DNA from: UBA1757 sp045627385
GTDB lineage: Bacteria; Bacteroidota; Bacteroidia; Bacteroidales; UBA1402
DNA length: 64,000 bases
Direction: 5' to 3'
Assembly: GCA_045627385.1 (NCBI GenBank)
Contig: JAZQNO010000025.1
Span: 98,577-162,576, forward strand
Shown: positions 7,222 to 15,663 of the stretch, in pieces
How the letters are laid out: each line of letters starts with the position of its first letter
Numbering within the stretch: the stretch's first letter is position 1
The notes under the pieces: generated by a model
Told to the model about the DNA's origin: nothing
Databases searched by the model: none
The model's input: the letters and a program-made list of their open reading frames with translations, nothing else
Program-made: the position numbers and the translations under genes

Positions 7222-8853
7222 ATGACGAACAAATTGCTTTTGCTGGGAGACGAAGCCATTGCGCAGGCAGCTCTTGATGCCGGTCTCTCAGGCGTTTATG
7301 CCTATCCGGGCACCCCATCGACCGAAATCACCGAATATATCCAGAACCGTCAGAAAGTTCTGGCAAAGGAGGGAAAAACGACCATCCATTGCGCCTGGTC
7401 TGTCAATGAAAAGACGGCGATGGAGGCCGCTATGGGTATGGCCTTCAGCGGCAAACGCGCGCTCGTGTGCATGAAACACGTCGGCGTGAACGTAGCCGCC
7501 GACCCCTTGATGAACTCGGCCATATCCGGCGTGGTCGGCGGTCTGGTCTTCGTGGCGGCCGACGACCCTTCGATGCACAGTTCCCAAAACGAACAGGATT
7601 CGCGCTATTACGGCCATTTCGCCATGCTGCCTGTGCTGGAGCCTTCCAACCAGCAGGAAGCCTACGACATGGTCTACGAGGGTTTCGAACTGTCCGAACG
7701 CTTCGGATTCCCGGTGATGCTGCGCATTACCACCCGTTTGGCCCATTCGCGCGCCGGCGTCGTGCGCAAGGCTGTGAAACCCCAGAATGACATCCGTTTC
7801 AGCGACGATCCCAAACAGTTCGTGCTGCTGCCCGTCAATGCCAAACAGCGTTACAAGGTGGCGCTGAAGACTCAGGAAGACATGCTGGCCAGTTCGGAGA
7901 ACTCCTCGTTCAACAGCTATGCCGACGGTCCCGACAAAAGCAAAGGCATCATCGCCAGCGGCATTGCCTACAACTACCTGATGGAAAACTATCCGCAGGG
8001 CTGTCCCTTCCCCCTCCTCAAAATCGGTCAGTATCCGCTTCCTGTGGCCGCCATCCGCCGCATGGCCGACGAATGCGAGACGCTGGTCGTTCTCGAAGAA
8101 GGCTATCCTTTCATTGAGGAACAACTGCAGGGCCTCATTTACGACAATCAGAAAGTGCAAGGCCGTTTGAGCGGCCTGCTGCCCCGTGACGGCGAATTCA
8201 ACCCCGATATCGTCGGAGCCGCTTTCGGCCTGAAATCGGAAGTGCCTTATGTCAAGCCTCAGGTGGTCATGCCCCGTCCGCCGGCTCTCTGCCAGGGATG
8301 TGGCCATCGCGACATGTACGACGCCCTTAACGAAGTGGTCCGTCCGCTGGGCGCCGATGCCAAAGTCTTCGGCGACATCGGCTGCTACACGCTGGGTTAT
8401 CTGCCGCCTTTCCGCGCGCTCAATTCCACGCTCGACATGGGTGCCTCCATCACGATGGCCAAAGGAGCCGCCGACGCCGGTGTGAAATACCCCGTCGCCG
8501 TCATCGGCGATTCCACCTTCACCCATTCGGGCATGACTTCGCTTCTCGACGCGGTCAATGCCAATTCGCCCATCACCGTGATCATTTCCGACAACGAGAC
8601 CACGGGCATGACCGGTGGACAGGATTCGGCCGGCACCGGAAAAATCGAATCCATCTGTCTGGGCTTGGGAGTCGATCCCGCCCATCTGAAGGTGCTGGTT
8701 CCGCTTAAGAAGAACCACGAGGAAATGGTGGCTGTCATCCGTGAAGAAATCGCTTATCCGGGTCTCTCGGTCATCATTCCCCGACGCGAGTGCATCCAGA
8801 CGGCCGCCCGTCACGCCAAAGAACGCGCCTTGGCGGCTAAAAAGGCAGAATAA
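7222..8853 (+). CDS. iorA: Indolepyruvate:ferredoxin oxidoreductase, alpha subunit
   Basis: Together with IorB this thiamine-diphosphate enzyme oxidatively decarboxylates aryl-pyruvates from aromatic amino acid transamination to aryl-CoA, reducing ferredoxin. The N-terminal pyrimidine-binding domain begins LLLLGDEAIAQAALDAG and AYPGTPSTEI. The pyrophosphate-binding domain has CQGCGHRDMYDAL, GDIGCYTLG and IGDSTFTHSGMTS. At 543 residues the protein ends soon after this domain, and I see no C-terminal ferredoxin-like CxxCxxCxxxCP clusters, which archaeal IorA has. I use the ATG at 7222; a GTG at 7189 would add 11 residues without family similarity. A TATCTTCG element at about 7152 may be the promoter. 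Confidence 0.92.
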   Translation: MTNKLLLLGDEAIAQAALDAGLSGVYAYPGTPSTEITEYIQNRQKVLAKEGKTTIHCAWSVNEKTAMEAAMGMAFSGKRALVCMKHVGVNVAADPLMNSAISGVVGGLVFVAADDPSMHSSQNEQDSRYYGHFAMLPVLEPSNQQEAYDMVYEGFELSERFGFPVMLRITTRLAHSRAGVVRKAVKPQNDIRFSDDPKQFVLLPVNAKQRYKVALKTQEDMLASSENSSFNSYADGPDKSKGIIASGIAYNYLMENYPQGCPFPLLKIGQYPLPVAAIRRMADECETLVVLEEGYPFIEEQLQGLIYDNQKVQGRLSGLLPRDGEFNPDIVGAAFGLKSEVPYVKPQVVMPRPPALCQGCGHRDMYDALNEVVRPLGADAKVFGDIGCYTLGYLPPFRALNSTLDMGASITMAKGAADAGVKYPVAVIGDSTFTHSGMTSLLDAVNANSPITVIISDNETTGMTGGQDSAGTGKIESICLGLGVDPAHLKVLVPLKKNHEEMVAVIREEIAYPGLSVIIPRRECIQTAARHAKERALAAKKAE

Positions 8854-8876
8854 CCGTATATCAAGACTTTACGACA

Positions 8877-9455
8877 ATGAAAATAGATATCATTCTTTCG
8901 GGTGTGGGCGGACAAGGCATTCTGTCCATCGCCACCATTATCGGAGAAGCCGTCGTCAGCGAAGGCCTCTATATGAAACAGTCGGAAGTGCACGGCATGA
9001 GCCAGCGCGGCGGTGATGTCCAGTCCAACCTGCGCATCAGCGACCGGCCCATCCATTCCGACCTTATCGGATTGGGTCAGGCCGATCTGATCCTTTCGTT
9101 GGAACCTATGGAAGCCCTCCGCTATCTGCCCTTCCTCAACAAGGACGGCTGGGTGGTGACTTCTTCGGTGCCCTTTGTCAACATCCCCAATTATCCCGAA
9201 ACGGAGACCTTGAACCAGGCGCTCGACGCTGTTCCCAACAAGGTGGTCCTCGATGTGGAAAGCATTGCCAAAGACTGCGGTTCGGCCCGCAGCGCCAATG
9301 TGGTGCTGCTCGGTGCCGCCACGCCTTTCTTGCCGCTGCCCTACGAAAGCATCGTTCAGGGTATCCGCGCCATTTTCGGCCGTAAGGGCAACGAAGTGGT
9401 GGAAAAGAATCTGGCTGCTCTGGCAGCCGGAAAAGCCGTGGCCGACCAGCGCTGA
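8877..9455 (+). CDS. iorB: Indolepyruvate:ferredoxin oxidoreductase, beta subunit
   Basis: Gamma-type subunit of the 2-oxoacid:acceptor oxidoreductase family and partner of IorA. The 192-residue length is standard. The N-terminus has the signature DIILSGVGGQGILSIATII, then EVHGMSQRGGDVQSNLRI, both diagnostic for this family. It follows iorA by 23 nt, so the two form an operon. Context suggests fermentative amino acid catabolism or, run in reverse, reductive synthesis of aromatic amino acids from aryl acids. Confidence 0.95.
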   Translation: MKIDIILSGVGGQGILSIATIIGEAVVSEGLYMKQSEVHGMSQRGGDVQSNLRISDRPIHSDLIGLGQADLILSLEPMEALRYLPFLNKDGWVVTSSVPFVNIPNYPETETLNQALDAVPNKVVLDVESIAKDCGSARSANVVLLGAATPFLPLPYESIVQGIRAIFGRKGNEVVEKNLAALAAGKAVADQR

Positions 9456-9473
9456 CCTTAATTCAATCTCCTG

Positions 9474-11009
9474 ATGTCGACGAAGAAGATCCTTCTGTTT
9501 ATCCTTGCCTGCCTTCTTTTGTTGGGTGGACTGGCGTACTTTTTCCCTTCGGACGGCATCAGCGTAGGTAAGTTTCATCTGAGTTTTCCATCTCTCAAGG
9601 AGGTCCTGACTCCTTCTTCGGGCGAAAAGGACCTGGCCATCGTCACTCCAGACGACCATCTCCAGCGGATGGAGGAGGCCTTTTATTGGAAGAACCTTTC
9701 CGATCTGGCCGATTCTTTGGACTATTACGGGAACTTTTTCAAGGAAAGCGACGTCAGGATAGAATTTCCCGACAACGACCCTTCTTTGTTCGATTCGCTT
9801 TTCATCCGGCTCGAAAGAGCGTCGGAAGGGAAGGGAACCGTACATGTGGTGCACTATGGAGATTCGCAGATCGAACAGGACCGTCTGACCGCCACTTTCC
9901 GCCGTTCCTGGCAAGACTTGTTCGGAGGTTCCGGTCCGGGCCTCGTGCCTGCCATCCAACCCATTCCCACACCGACCATATCGCAGTCGTACAGCGGCAA
10001 CTGGCAGCGATCGCTCGTATACGGCCCCGCTTCAGGAAGAGCTTCTCATCGGCGCTACGGGCCATTGGGCGCGGTCTGCACCTTGGCCGATACCGGGCAG
10101 ATTGTCGTGGGGCCGCGCTACCCCAATCAGCCCGATCCCGTCAAGCGCTTTTCGCATGTCCGTCTGCTGATAGGGCAGCAGAGCGCCGATTTTCAGGCTC
10201 AGCTGACGGCCGGCCATTTCCGTCAGACGCGTCACACCCAAGGGCAGAACAGCCGTTTGGAAGTGCTGGAATGGCAACTTCCGACCGCCCAGCAGCGGGT
10301 TCAGCTCCGCATGAGCGGCTCGGCCGAAATCTACGGCCTCATTCTGGAAGATTCCACGGGCGTGTCGGTCGACAACGTGCCGATGCGCGGCTGCTCGGGC
10401 ACGGTGTTCACCCGCATCGACAAGGCTTTGTTGAAAGCCGTTTACGAAGAGATGGACGTGGCGCTGTTCATCCTGCAGTTCGGCGGCAACCGGGTGCCGA
10501 TCATCCATTCGGAAAAAGACATCGCCTCTTATGTGGCCAATTTGGAAAAACAGATTCTGATGTTTCAGGAACTGCTTCCCGACGCCGCCATTCTTTTCAT
10601 AGGACCGGCCGACATGTCGGTCAGCATCGATGGACAGAAACAGACCTATCCGATGCTGGAGCCGACTATCGAGGCCATCCGCCGGCTTTGTCTGGACAAC
10701 GGAGTGGCGTTCTGGGACATGTACCACGTGATGGGCGGTCACAATTCGATGTTGCAGTGGGTCAAGGCCCAACCGCAGCTGGCCGCCTCCGACTACACGC
10801 ATTTCACCGTGAAGGGCGCGCGCCGCATGGCATCGTTGCTGGACGAGAGCCTTTCGGTCTGCTACGACCGTTTCCGTCTTTGCTCTCAGATTGACACGCT
10901 GATGTGGCAAGACATCGGCCATCTCGACCGCGAACACGACTATCGTGCCGATTATGAGCGGGAAAAAGAATACGCCATCCAGGTGATGGAAGCCACAGAC
11001 CGGCCATGA
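9474..11009 (+). CDS. Membrane-anchored SGNH-family hydrolase/acyltransferase, partner of MBOAT
   Basis: A 511-residue protein with an N-terminal membrane anchor (residues 5-23) and an extracytoplasmic SGNH domain. Block I is HYGDSQIE with the nucleophile Ser131, the oxyanion-hole block is LQFGGN, and the final Asp-His pair is in DYTHFTVKG. Its stop overlaps the start of the MBOAT gene (ATGA), so the two are translationally coupled. AlgI/AlgX- and PatA/PatB-type systems use such a pair: the MBOAT protein passes an acetyl group across the membrane and the SGNH protein attaches it to a sugar. By analogy I infer O-acetylation of a surface glycan or peptidoglycan. The acceptor is not known. Confidence 0.8.
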   Translation: MSTKKILLFILACLLLLGGLAYFFPSDGISVGKFHLSFPSLKEVLTPSSGEKDLAIVTPDDHLQRMEEAFYWKNLSDLADSLDYYGNFFKESDVRIEFPDNDPSLFDSLFIRLERASEGKGTVHVVHYGDSQIEQDRLTATFRRSWQDLFGGSGPGLVPAIQPIPTPTISQSYSGNWQRSLVYGPASGRASHRRYGPLGAVCTLADTGQIVVGPRYPNQPDPVKRFSHVRLLIGQQSADFQAQLTAGHFRQTRHTQGQNSRLEVLEWQLPTAQQRVQLRMSGSAEIYGLILEDSTGVSVDNVPMRGCSGTVFTRIDKALLKAVYEEMDVALFILQFGGNRVPIIHSEKDIASYVANLEKQILMFQELLPDAAILFIGPADMSVSIDGQKQTYPMLEPTIEAIRRLCLDNGVAFWDMYHVMGGHNSMLQWVKAQPQLAASDYTHFTVKGARRMASLLDESLSVCYDRFRLCSQIDTLMWQDIGHLDREHDYRADYEREKEYAIQVMEATDRP

Positions 11010-12910
11010 CGGAACTGCACGACATATTCGGTATGCTGGGACCGTTTCTGAAATCGGTTTTCGCCTTCGACCCCGAATCGCCCCTGCTGTTCACACAGTT
11101 CTATTTCTGGGCCTTTTTCGCCTTGGTTTTCGCTTTGTTCAGTCTGTTGCACAATCGATTGATATTGAGGAACCTGTTTCTGTTTGTCTCGAGCGTGTTC
11201 TTCTACTACAAAACCAGCGGGCTGTGCGTGTTCATCCTGCTTTTCTGCGTGATGTCCGATTTTCTGCTGGCCAAACGGATACACCGTTCTGTAAAAGAGG
11301 GTGCCAGACGCTTTTGGCTGATTGTCAGTCTGAGCATCAACCTGCTGTTGCTGTGCTATTTCAAATATTCGTATTTCTTCGCCGATCTGCTCCACCAGAT
11401 GACCGGCATCGAGAGCCGGGTGTTCAATGTCTTCGCCTGGACGGCCAATCAGACGGTGCATGGCCCGGTCTTCAGCGTGGACCGGATTGTCTTGCCGGTG
11501 GGCATCAGTTTCTACCTGTTCCAGACCATCAGCTATACGGTCGATGTCTACCGGCGGCGTATCGAGCCGGTCGACAATGTCCTCGATTACGGATTTTTCG
11601 TCAGTTTCTTTCCTCAGCTGGTGGCCGGCCCCATTGTCAGGGCATCGGTCTTCCTGCCGCAGATGTACCAGAAGTTCTCCTTGTCGCGCCGGCAGTTCGG
11701 ACTGGCTGTCTTCTGGATACTGAACGGATTGGTCAAGAAACTGGTTCTGAGCGATTTCCTGGCAGTAAACTATATTGACCGCATCTTCGACAGCCCGGTG
11801 ATGTATACTGGGTTCGAGAACCTGATGGCCCTGTTCCTGTATTCGCTTCAGGTATATGCCGATTTCTCCGGATACACCGACATCGCCACCGGCGTGGCCC
11901 GTCTGATGGGTTTCCGCCTGCCTCAGAACTTCAATTCGCCCTATAAAGCCACCAATCCGGGCAATTTCTGGAAACGCTGGCACATCTCCCTGTCGAAATG
12001 GCTTCAAGACTATCTCTACATTCCGCTCGGAGGCAATCGGAAAGCGACTTTCGGTACCTATTTCTGGCTCATCGCCATGGCCGGTGTCGCCGTCGCCCTC
12101 AGTCATAGCTGGGTCTTGGCCGCCGTGCTCGGAATCATCCTCGCACTTGCCCTTCTGCTGACCCGCCGCAAGGCCGACAGCCGTCGCCGGGTGACCACCG
12201 ACATGAACTCCCTCACCACGATGCTGCTGGGCGGACTCTGGCACGGTGCCAGTCTGAACTTCGTCATCTGGGGCGGCCTGAACGGCGTGGGCACCATCGT
12301 CTACAAAATCTGGAAGCGCCAGACGATGGGGCAGCGGGCATTGGTCATCACTTCGCTGTTTGCAGTGGTGTATGTGCTCGGCACATACGTCTGTCCGGGG
12401 CCTTTGCTCAATATAGGACGTATCTGGCTGGGCGTGATGGCCTTGGGTACCCTCGTCCGTTTCGTGTGGGGTCAGGTCGAAACGCTGTGGCCAGCCCGAA
12501 AACCCTGCTTCTTCACTTCGGCTGACGGTCTTGGAAAAGTCTGGGGCATCACGCAGACCTTTGTCTTCATCACATTCACCCGTCTGTTCTTTCGCAGCGG
12601 TTCCAATCTGAATCCGGCCGAAGCCAATCGACAGGCATGGGAAACAGCCACACAAATGATCGGCCAGATCGGCGGTCAATGGAATACGAGTCTGATACCG
12701 CCTGCCATCGTGCAGAATTGGGAAGTGTTCGCCCTGTTTGTCTTCGGCATGCTCGTTCACTGGCTTCCCGACCGATTCAAGCGCCGTTACCGAGCCCGCT
12801 TCGCCACCTTGCCGCTGCCGCTGATGGCGCTGGCTGTGGTCGCAGTGGTCTTTGTCGTGCGTCAGTTCATCACTTCGGATCTGAAGGCATTTATCTATTT
12901 CCAGTTCTGA
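11006..12910 (+). CDS. MBOAT-family O-acyltransferase (AlgI/DltB type)
   Basis: A polytopic membrane protein of 634 residues with about a dozen hydrophobic segments. It carries family landmarks: LPVGISFYLFQTISYTVDVY, YADFSGYTDIATGVARLMG, FWKRWHISLSKWLQDYLYIPLGG, and LWHGASLNFVIWGGLNG with the expected catalytic His near residue 413. AlgI-type MBOATs carry acyl groups, usually acetyl, from a cytoplasmic donor to an extracytoplasmic acceptor. The gene overlaps the SGNH gene by 4 nt and very likely forms one O-acetylation machine with it. It is longer than AlgI (about 520 residues) because of extra sequence in the C-terminal third. Confidence 0.9.
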   Translation: MTELHDIFGMLGPFLKSVFAFDPESPLLFTQFYFWAFFALVFALFSLLHNRLILRNLFLFVSSVFFYYKTSGLCVFILLFCVMSDFLLAKRIHRSVKEGARRFWLIVSLSINLLLLCYFKYSYFFADLLHQMTGIESRVFNVFAWTANQTVHGPVFSVDRIVLPVGISFYLFQTISYTVDVYRRRIEPVDNVLDYGFFVSFFPQLVAGPIVRASVFLPQMYQKFSLSRRQFGLAVFWILNGLVKKLVLSDFLAVNYIDRIFDSPVMYTGFENLMALFLYSLQVYADFSGYTDIATGVARLMGFRLPQNFNSPYKATNPGNFWKRWHISLSKWLQDYLYIPLGGNRKATFGTYFWLIAMAGVAVALSHSWVLAAVLGIILALALLLTRRKADSRRRVTTDMNSLTTMLLGGLWHGASLNFVIWGGLNGVGTIVYKIWKRQTMGQRALVITSLFAVVYVLGTYVCPGPLLNIGRIWLGVMALGTLVRFVWGQVETLWPARKPCFFTSADGLGKVWGITQTFVFITFTRLFFRSGSNLNPAEANRQAWETATQMIGQIGGQWNTSLIPPAIVQNWEVFALFVFGMLVHWLPDRFKRRYRARFATLPLPLMALAVVAVVFVVRQFITSDLKAFIYFQF

Positions 12911-12926
12911 TTTGCAATAAAAACCG

Positions 12927-12934
12927 TATTTTTG
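12927..12934 (+). promoter_or_regulatory. Promoter -7 element of the plug-protein gene
   Basis: TATTTTTG matches TAnnTTTG. The next in-frame ATG is only 16 nt downstream, implying a very short leader. A TTTG at 12911 is too close (12 nt) to be a normal -33 element. Confidence 0.45.
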
Positions 12935-12949
12935 CGTTTGTCATCTCAG

Positions 12950-14206
12950 ATGAAACGCAAAATGTCCATATCGCATCCTGCCGTCCGTCGGATCTACACA
13001 TCGATTCTGGCGCTTCTGATGACGGCCTTCTGCGCCGCCGCCGAACTGAGGACCGTGCAGGTGCATCCGGCCGGTCATTGGGACAAATCGCCCGTCATAG
13101 CTTTGGGCGGTGAGGAACAGGTGGAAATCTCCTTCGACGAAATGTCGCATGACTATCATCGTTTCGCCTACCGTCTGATTCATTGCGATGCCGACTGGAA
13201 ACGCTCGCGGATGAACGAACTCGAATATATGGAGGGATTCTCCGAAAACGATGTCCCAGATGGAGAAAATTCACAGGGAACGCTTGTCGAATACACTCAT
13301 TATCAATTGATATTACCAAATGAGGATGTGTCGCTGAAACTGTCCGGCAACTACCGGGTGGAAATATTCGACAGAGATGCCGACGATGACAAGGCCATCG
13401 TCGAGGCTCGTTTCTCGGTGCTCGACCGCCAGTTCGGTGTGGAGGCATCGGCCTCGCCCGTCACGGCGCAGGGCTACAGCCAGACGAGCCATCAGGTGGA
13501 AGTGGAGGTGAAGACGCCTCAGGGACAGGTGAAGAGAGCCGACACCGAACTCAAGGTGACGGTCCGTCAGAACCGCCGCACCGATACGCAGGTGACGGCT
13601 TCGAAGCCGCAGATGCAGGGGCCCTCTTCCATCCGCTATCATTTCTGTCCGGAACTGGTCTTCAAGGCCGGCAACGAGTATCGCCGCTGCGAATTCTCCA
13701 GCTACAAGATCGGAGGAATGGGGGTGGACCGCATCCGTTTCGAGCGTCCTTATTACCATATCTGGCTCTACGAAGACGCTCCCCGGCTGAGCGGCTACAC
13801 CTACGACGAAGATCAGGACGGCCGTTTCTACATCCGTTCGCAGCAAGCGTCTGACAATACGTTGGAGGCCGATTATTTTCAGGTACATTTCCGTCTGTCC
13901 ATGCCGGCGGCTTTGCCGGGCGAAGTCTATTTGGGCGGCGATCTGACCGCCGGTCGTTTCGACGAATCCAGCCGTATGGCGTGGAGTCCGGAAGAAAAAG
14001 CCTACGTAGGCACCTTTCTGCTTAAACAGGGAGCCTACAACTATCAGTACTTTTACAGTGAAAACGGACAATCGCCCTCCGCTTCGCGCTTTGAAGGCGA
14101 TTACTGGGCCACCGAAGACGAATACGAAGTCTTTGTCTATTTCCGTCCCATGGGCGGCCAGTACGACCAACTGGTCGGCTACAGCGATTTCAAATCAAAA
14201 CCCTGA
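12950..14206 (+). CDS. Type IX secretion system plug protein (DUF5103 family)
   Basis: A secreted protein of 418 residues belonging to the DUF5103 family. In Flavobacterium a member of this family sits in the SprA translocon as the 'Plug' that closes its periplasmic side. Features seen: a basic N-terminus and signal peptide up to about residue 30, two Ig-like N-terminal modules (RLIHCDADWKRSRMNELEYM, with GNYRVEIFDRDADDDKAIVEARFSV), and a C-terminal beta-rich module ending YQYFYSENGQ and VYFRPMGGQYDQLVGY. The start at 12950 is preferred because the frame's earlier TTG lies inside the -7 element. The transcript ends at a terminator overlapping the stop codon. Whether this organism has a full type IX system cannot be told from this window, although gldH is also here. 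Confidence 0.82.
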   Translation: MKRKMSISHPAVRRIYTSILALLMTAFCAAAELRTVQVHPAGHWDKSPVIALGGEEQVEISFDEMSHDYHRFAYRLIHCDADWKRSRMNELEYMEGFSENDVPDGENSQGTLVEYTHYQLILPNEDVSLKLSGNYRVEIFDRDADDDKAIVEARFSVLDRQFGVEASASPVTAQGYSQTSHQVEVEVKTPQGQVKRADTELKVTVRQNRRTDTQVTASKPQMQGPSSIRYHFCPELVFKAGNEYRRCEFSSYKIGGMGVDRIRFERPYYHIWLYEDAPRLSGYTYDEDQDGRFYIRSQQASDNTLEADYFQVHFRLSMPAALPGEVYLGGDLTAGRFDESSRMAWSPEEKAYVGTFLLKQGAYNYQYFYSENGQSPSASRFEGDYWATEDEYEVFVYFRPMGGQYDQLVGYSDFKSKP

Positions 14207-14236
14207 CGGACGAATCCGTCAGGGCTTCTTCTTTTA
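14201..14236 (+). terminator. Rho-independent terminator overlapping the plug-gene stop codon
   Basis: CCCTGACGGA (14201-14210), a CGAA tetraloop, and TCCGTCAGGG (14215-14224) make a perfect 10-bp stem, followed by a T-rich tract. The TGA stop of the plug gene (14204-14206) lies inside the left arm. An A-rich run precedes the stem, so it may also terminate the convergent dehydrogenase transcript. Confidence 0.85.
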
Positions 14237-14254
14237 TTGGAAAATGGCTGCCGC

Positions 14255-15523
14255 TCAAGCAAAATTGGCGAGCAGATATTTTTCGGCTTCCAGGTTCCAC
14301 AAACCCATGTGGGCCTTGCAGAGGCGGTCGAGTTCGGCGAAACGCGGGTCGTTCTTTCCGAGTTCTTCAAATTGGGCGATGGGCGTCAGCGGCATGTCGA
14401 TGTGCGTGTAGATCAACTTCTTGCCACCGGGAATTTCGGGAAGATGGAGTGTGGTGTCGATGACGGCGTTCAGACCGCCGACATGGGTGACCAGTCCGGC
14501 GGGATCCATACCCAGACCCATCAGATGGAGCGCCTCCTTCATGTCGTCGGTGTTGCCGCCGCTGGTGCCCACCACGTGCGTGTAAGCATAATGGACATTG
14601 TAGAAATTGAACATGGCGCTGAAGTCGGGCTTGCCCGGGCCGGCGAAGAAGTTCAGACAGCCGTCGAAACCCAGAATGGCGTCGGCCTGTTCGGCGACGG
14701 CGCGAACGGGAGCGAAACAGAAGACATCGTCATAGCCCTTGCCTCCGTTGATGGCTTTCAGCTCTTCGGCGGGATTCTCCATCTTGCCGGTGTTGACATA
14801 GCGCAGGTCGATGCCTCTCGAAGCGGCGAATTCAACCGTGTAAAGCGAAGCGGCGCGGTCCAGACGTGCCTGGTCCATGTCGGTGACCACCAGCAGGGAA
14901 GGATGACGGTCTTCGCGGTGCAGCACATAGTTGATGGCGGCCAGTCCCATAGGACCTACGCCGGCCAGAATGGCCATCTTGCCGTTCTCCTTGATTTCCA
15001 TGTTGTGCACGTAGCAGCCCGGAGTGATGTGGTAGCAGGCGTGCATGGCGCCAATGACACAGCTCAGAGGCTCGGACAGGGAAGCAGGGTAGTAGCCTTC
15101 GCCCTTGAAAGGCAGCAGGCAGCCCAGTTCCATGACTTCGCGGGGAATGATGACATATGTGGCGTCACCGCCGATGTAGCGGTAGGAATATCCGGGAGCG
15201 CTGAGAACGCCCACGGGACCGTCTTCGTAGTTGAGGGCCGGCTGGATGGAGAACTTGTCGCCGACCTTGAACTTGTCGGCCCAGAACTTGCCGACTTCGA
15301 CCAGTTCGCCGGCGAATTCGTGGCCGATGATGACCGGGTTTTCGGCCACGTTGTCGGGGACGCGCTTGTGGTCGGCACCCTGGTTGGAGGCTTTATAAGA
15401 TGACATGCAGATGCTGTCACAGATGACTTTGGCCAGTATCTCGTCGTCTTTGATGGCGGGAAGTTCGTAGCTCTCCAGACGGAGATCCTGTTTGCCGTAA
15501 AGGCGTACTGCTTTTGCTTTCAT
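14255..15523 (-). CDS. Zinc-type alcohol dehydrogenase, L-sorbose-1-phosphate reductase-like
   Basis: A 422-residue member of the medium-chain dehydrogenase/reductase superfamily. The N-terminal catalytic domain has the zinc-ligand region ICDSICMSSYKA, the GHEFAGELVEVG motif, and EPLSCVIGAMHA. The nucleotide-binding domain has AGVGPMGLAAINYV. Length and the C-terminal part resemble the SorE/L-sorbose-1-phosphate reductase group, which reduces ketose phosphates to polyol phosphates, but the substrate is inference. It stands alone between convergent and divergent neighbours; no sugar transporter or kinase is next to it. Confidence 0.8.
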   Translation of the reverse strand: MKAKAVRLYGKQDLRLESYELPAIKDDEILAKVICDSICMSSYKASNQGADHKRVPDNVAENPVIIGHEFAGELVEVGKFWADKFKVGDKFSIQPALNYEDGPVGVLSAPGYSYRYIGGDATYVIIPREVMELGCLLPFKGEGYYPASLSEPLSCVIGAMHACYHITPGCYVHNMEIKENGKMAILAGVGPMGLAAINYVLHREDRHPSLLVVTDMDQARLDRAASLYTVEFAASRGIDLRYVNTGKMENPAEELKAINGGKGYDDVFCFAPVRAVAEQADAILGFDGCLNFFAGPGKPDFSAMFNFYNVHYAYTHVVGTSGGNTDDMKEALHLMGLGMDPAGLVTHVGGLNAVIDTTLHLPEIPGGKKLIYTHIDMPLTPIAQFEELGKNDPRFAELDRLCKAHMGLWNLEAEKYLLANFA

Positions 15524-15597
15524 ATCGGGTCAGATTTTTTTATTGGTTTCGTGCTGCGAAGATACATCAAAATAGATGTGGAAACAAATAATTTGTT

Positions 15598-15605
15598 TAT
15601 CTTTG
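15598..15605 (+). promoter_or_regulatory. purH promoter -7 element
   Basis: TATCTTTG is a full TAnnTTTG match, followed by GCA as in many strong Bacteroidetes promoters. It lies 58 nt before the purH ATG, leaving a leader of about 50 nt. The -33 region has only a weak TGTG at 17 nt. Confidence 0.6.
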
Positions 15606-15663
15606 CAGCATTAAGAAAAAGAGTGGTTTTCCCCATTTGACATAATTGCATAACTACACTTAT

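Noticed and set aside
7288..8814. Minus-strand ORF of 508 codons
   Set aside because: Antisense to iorA, whose motifs are clear. The product is His/Gly/Val-rich, as expected for a shadow frame.
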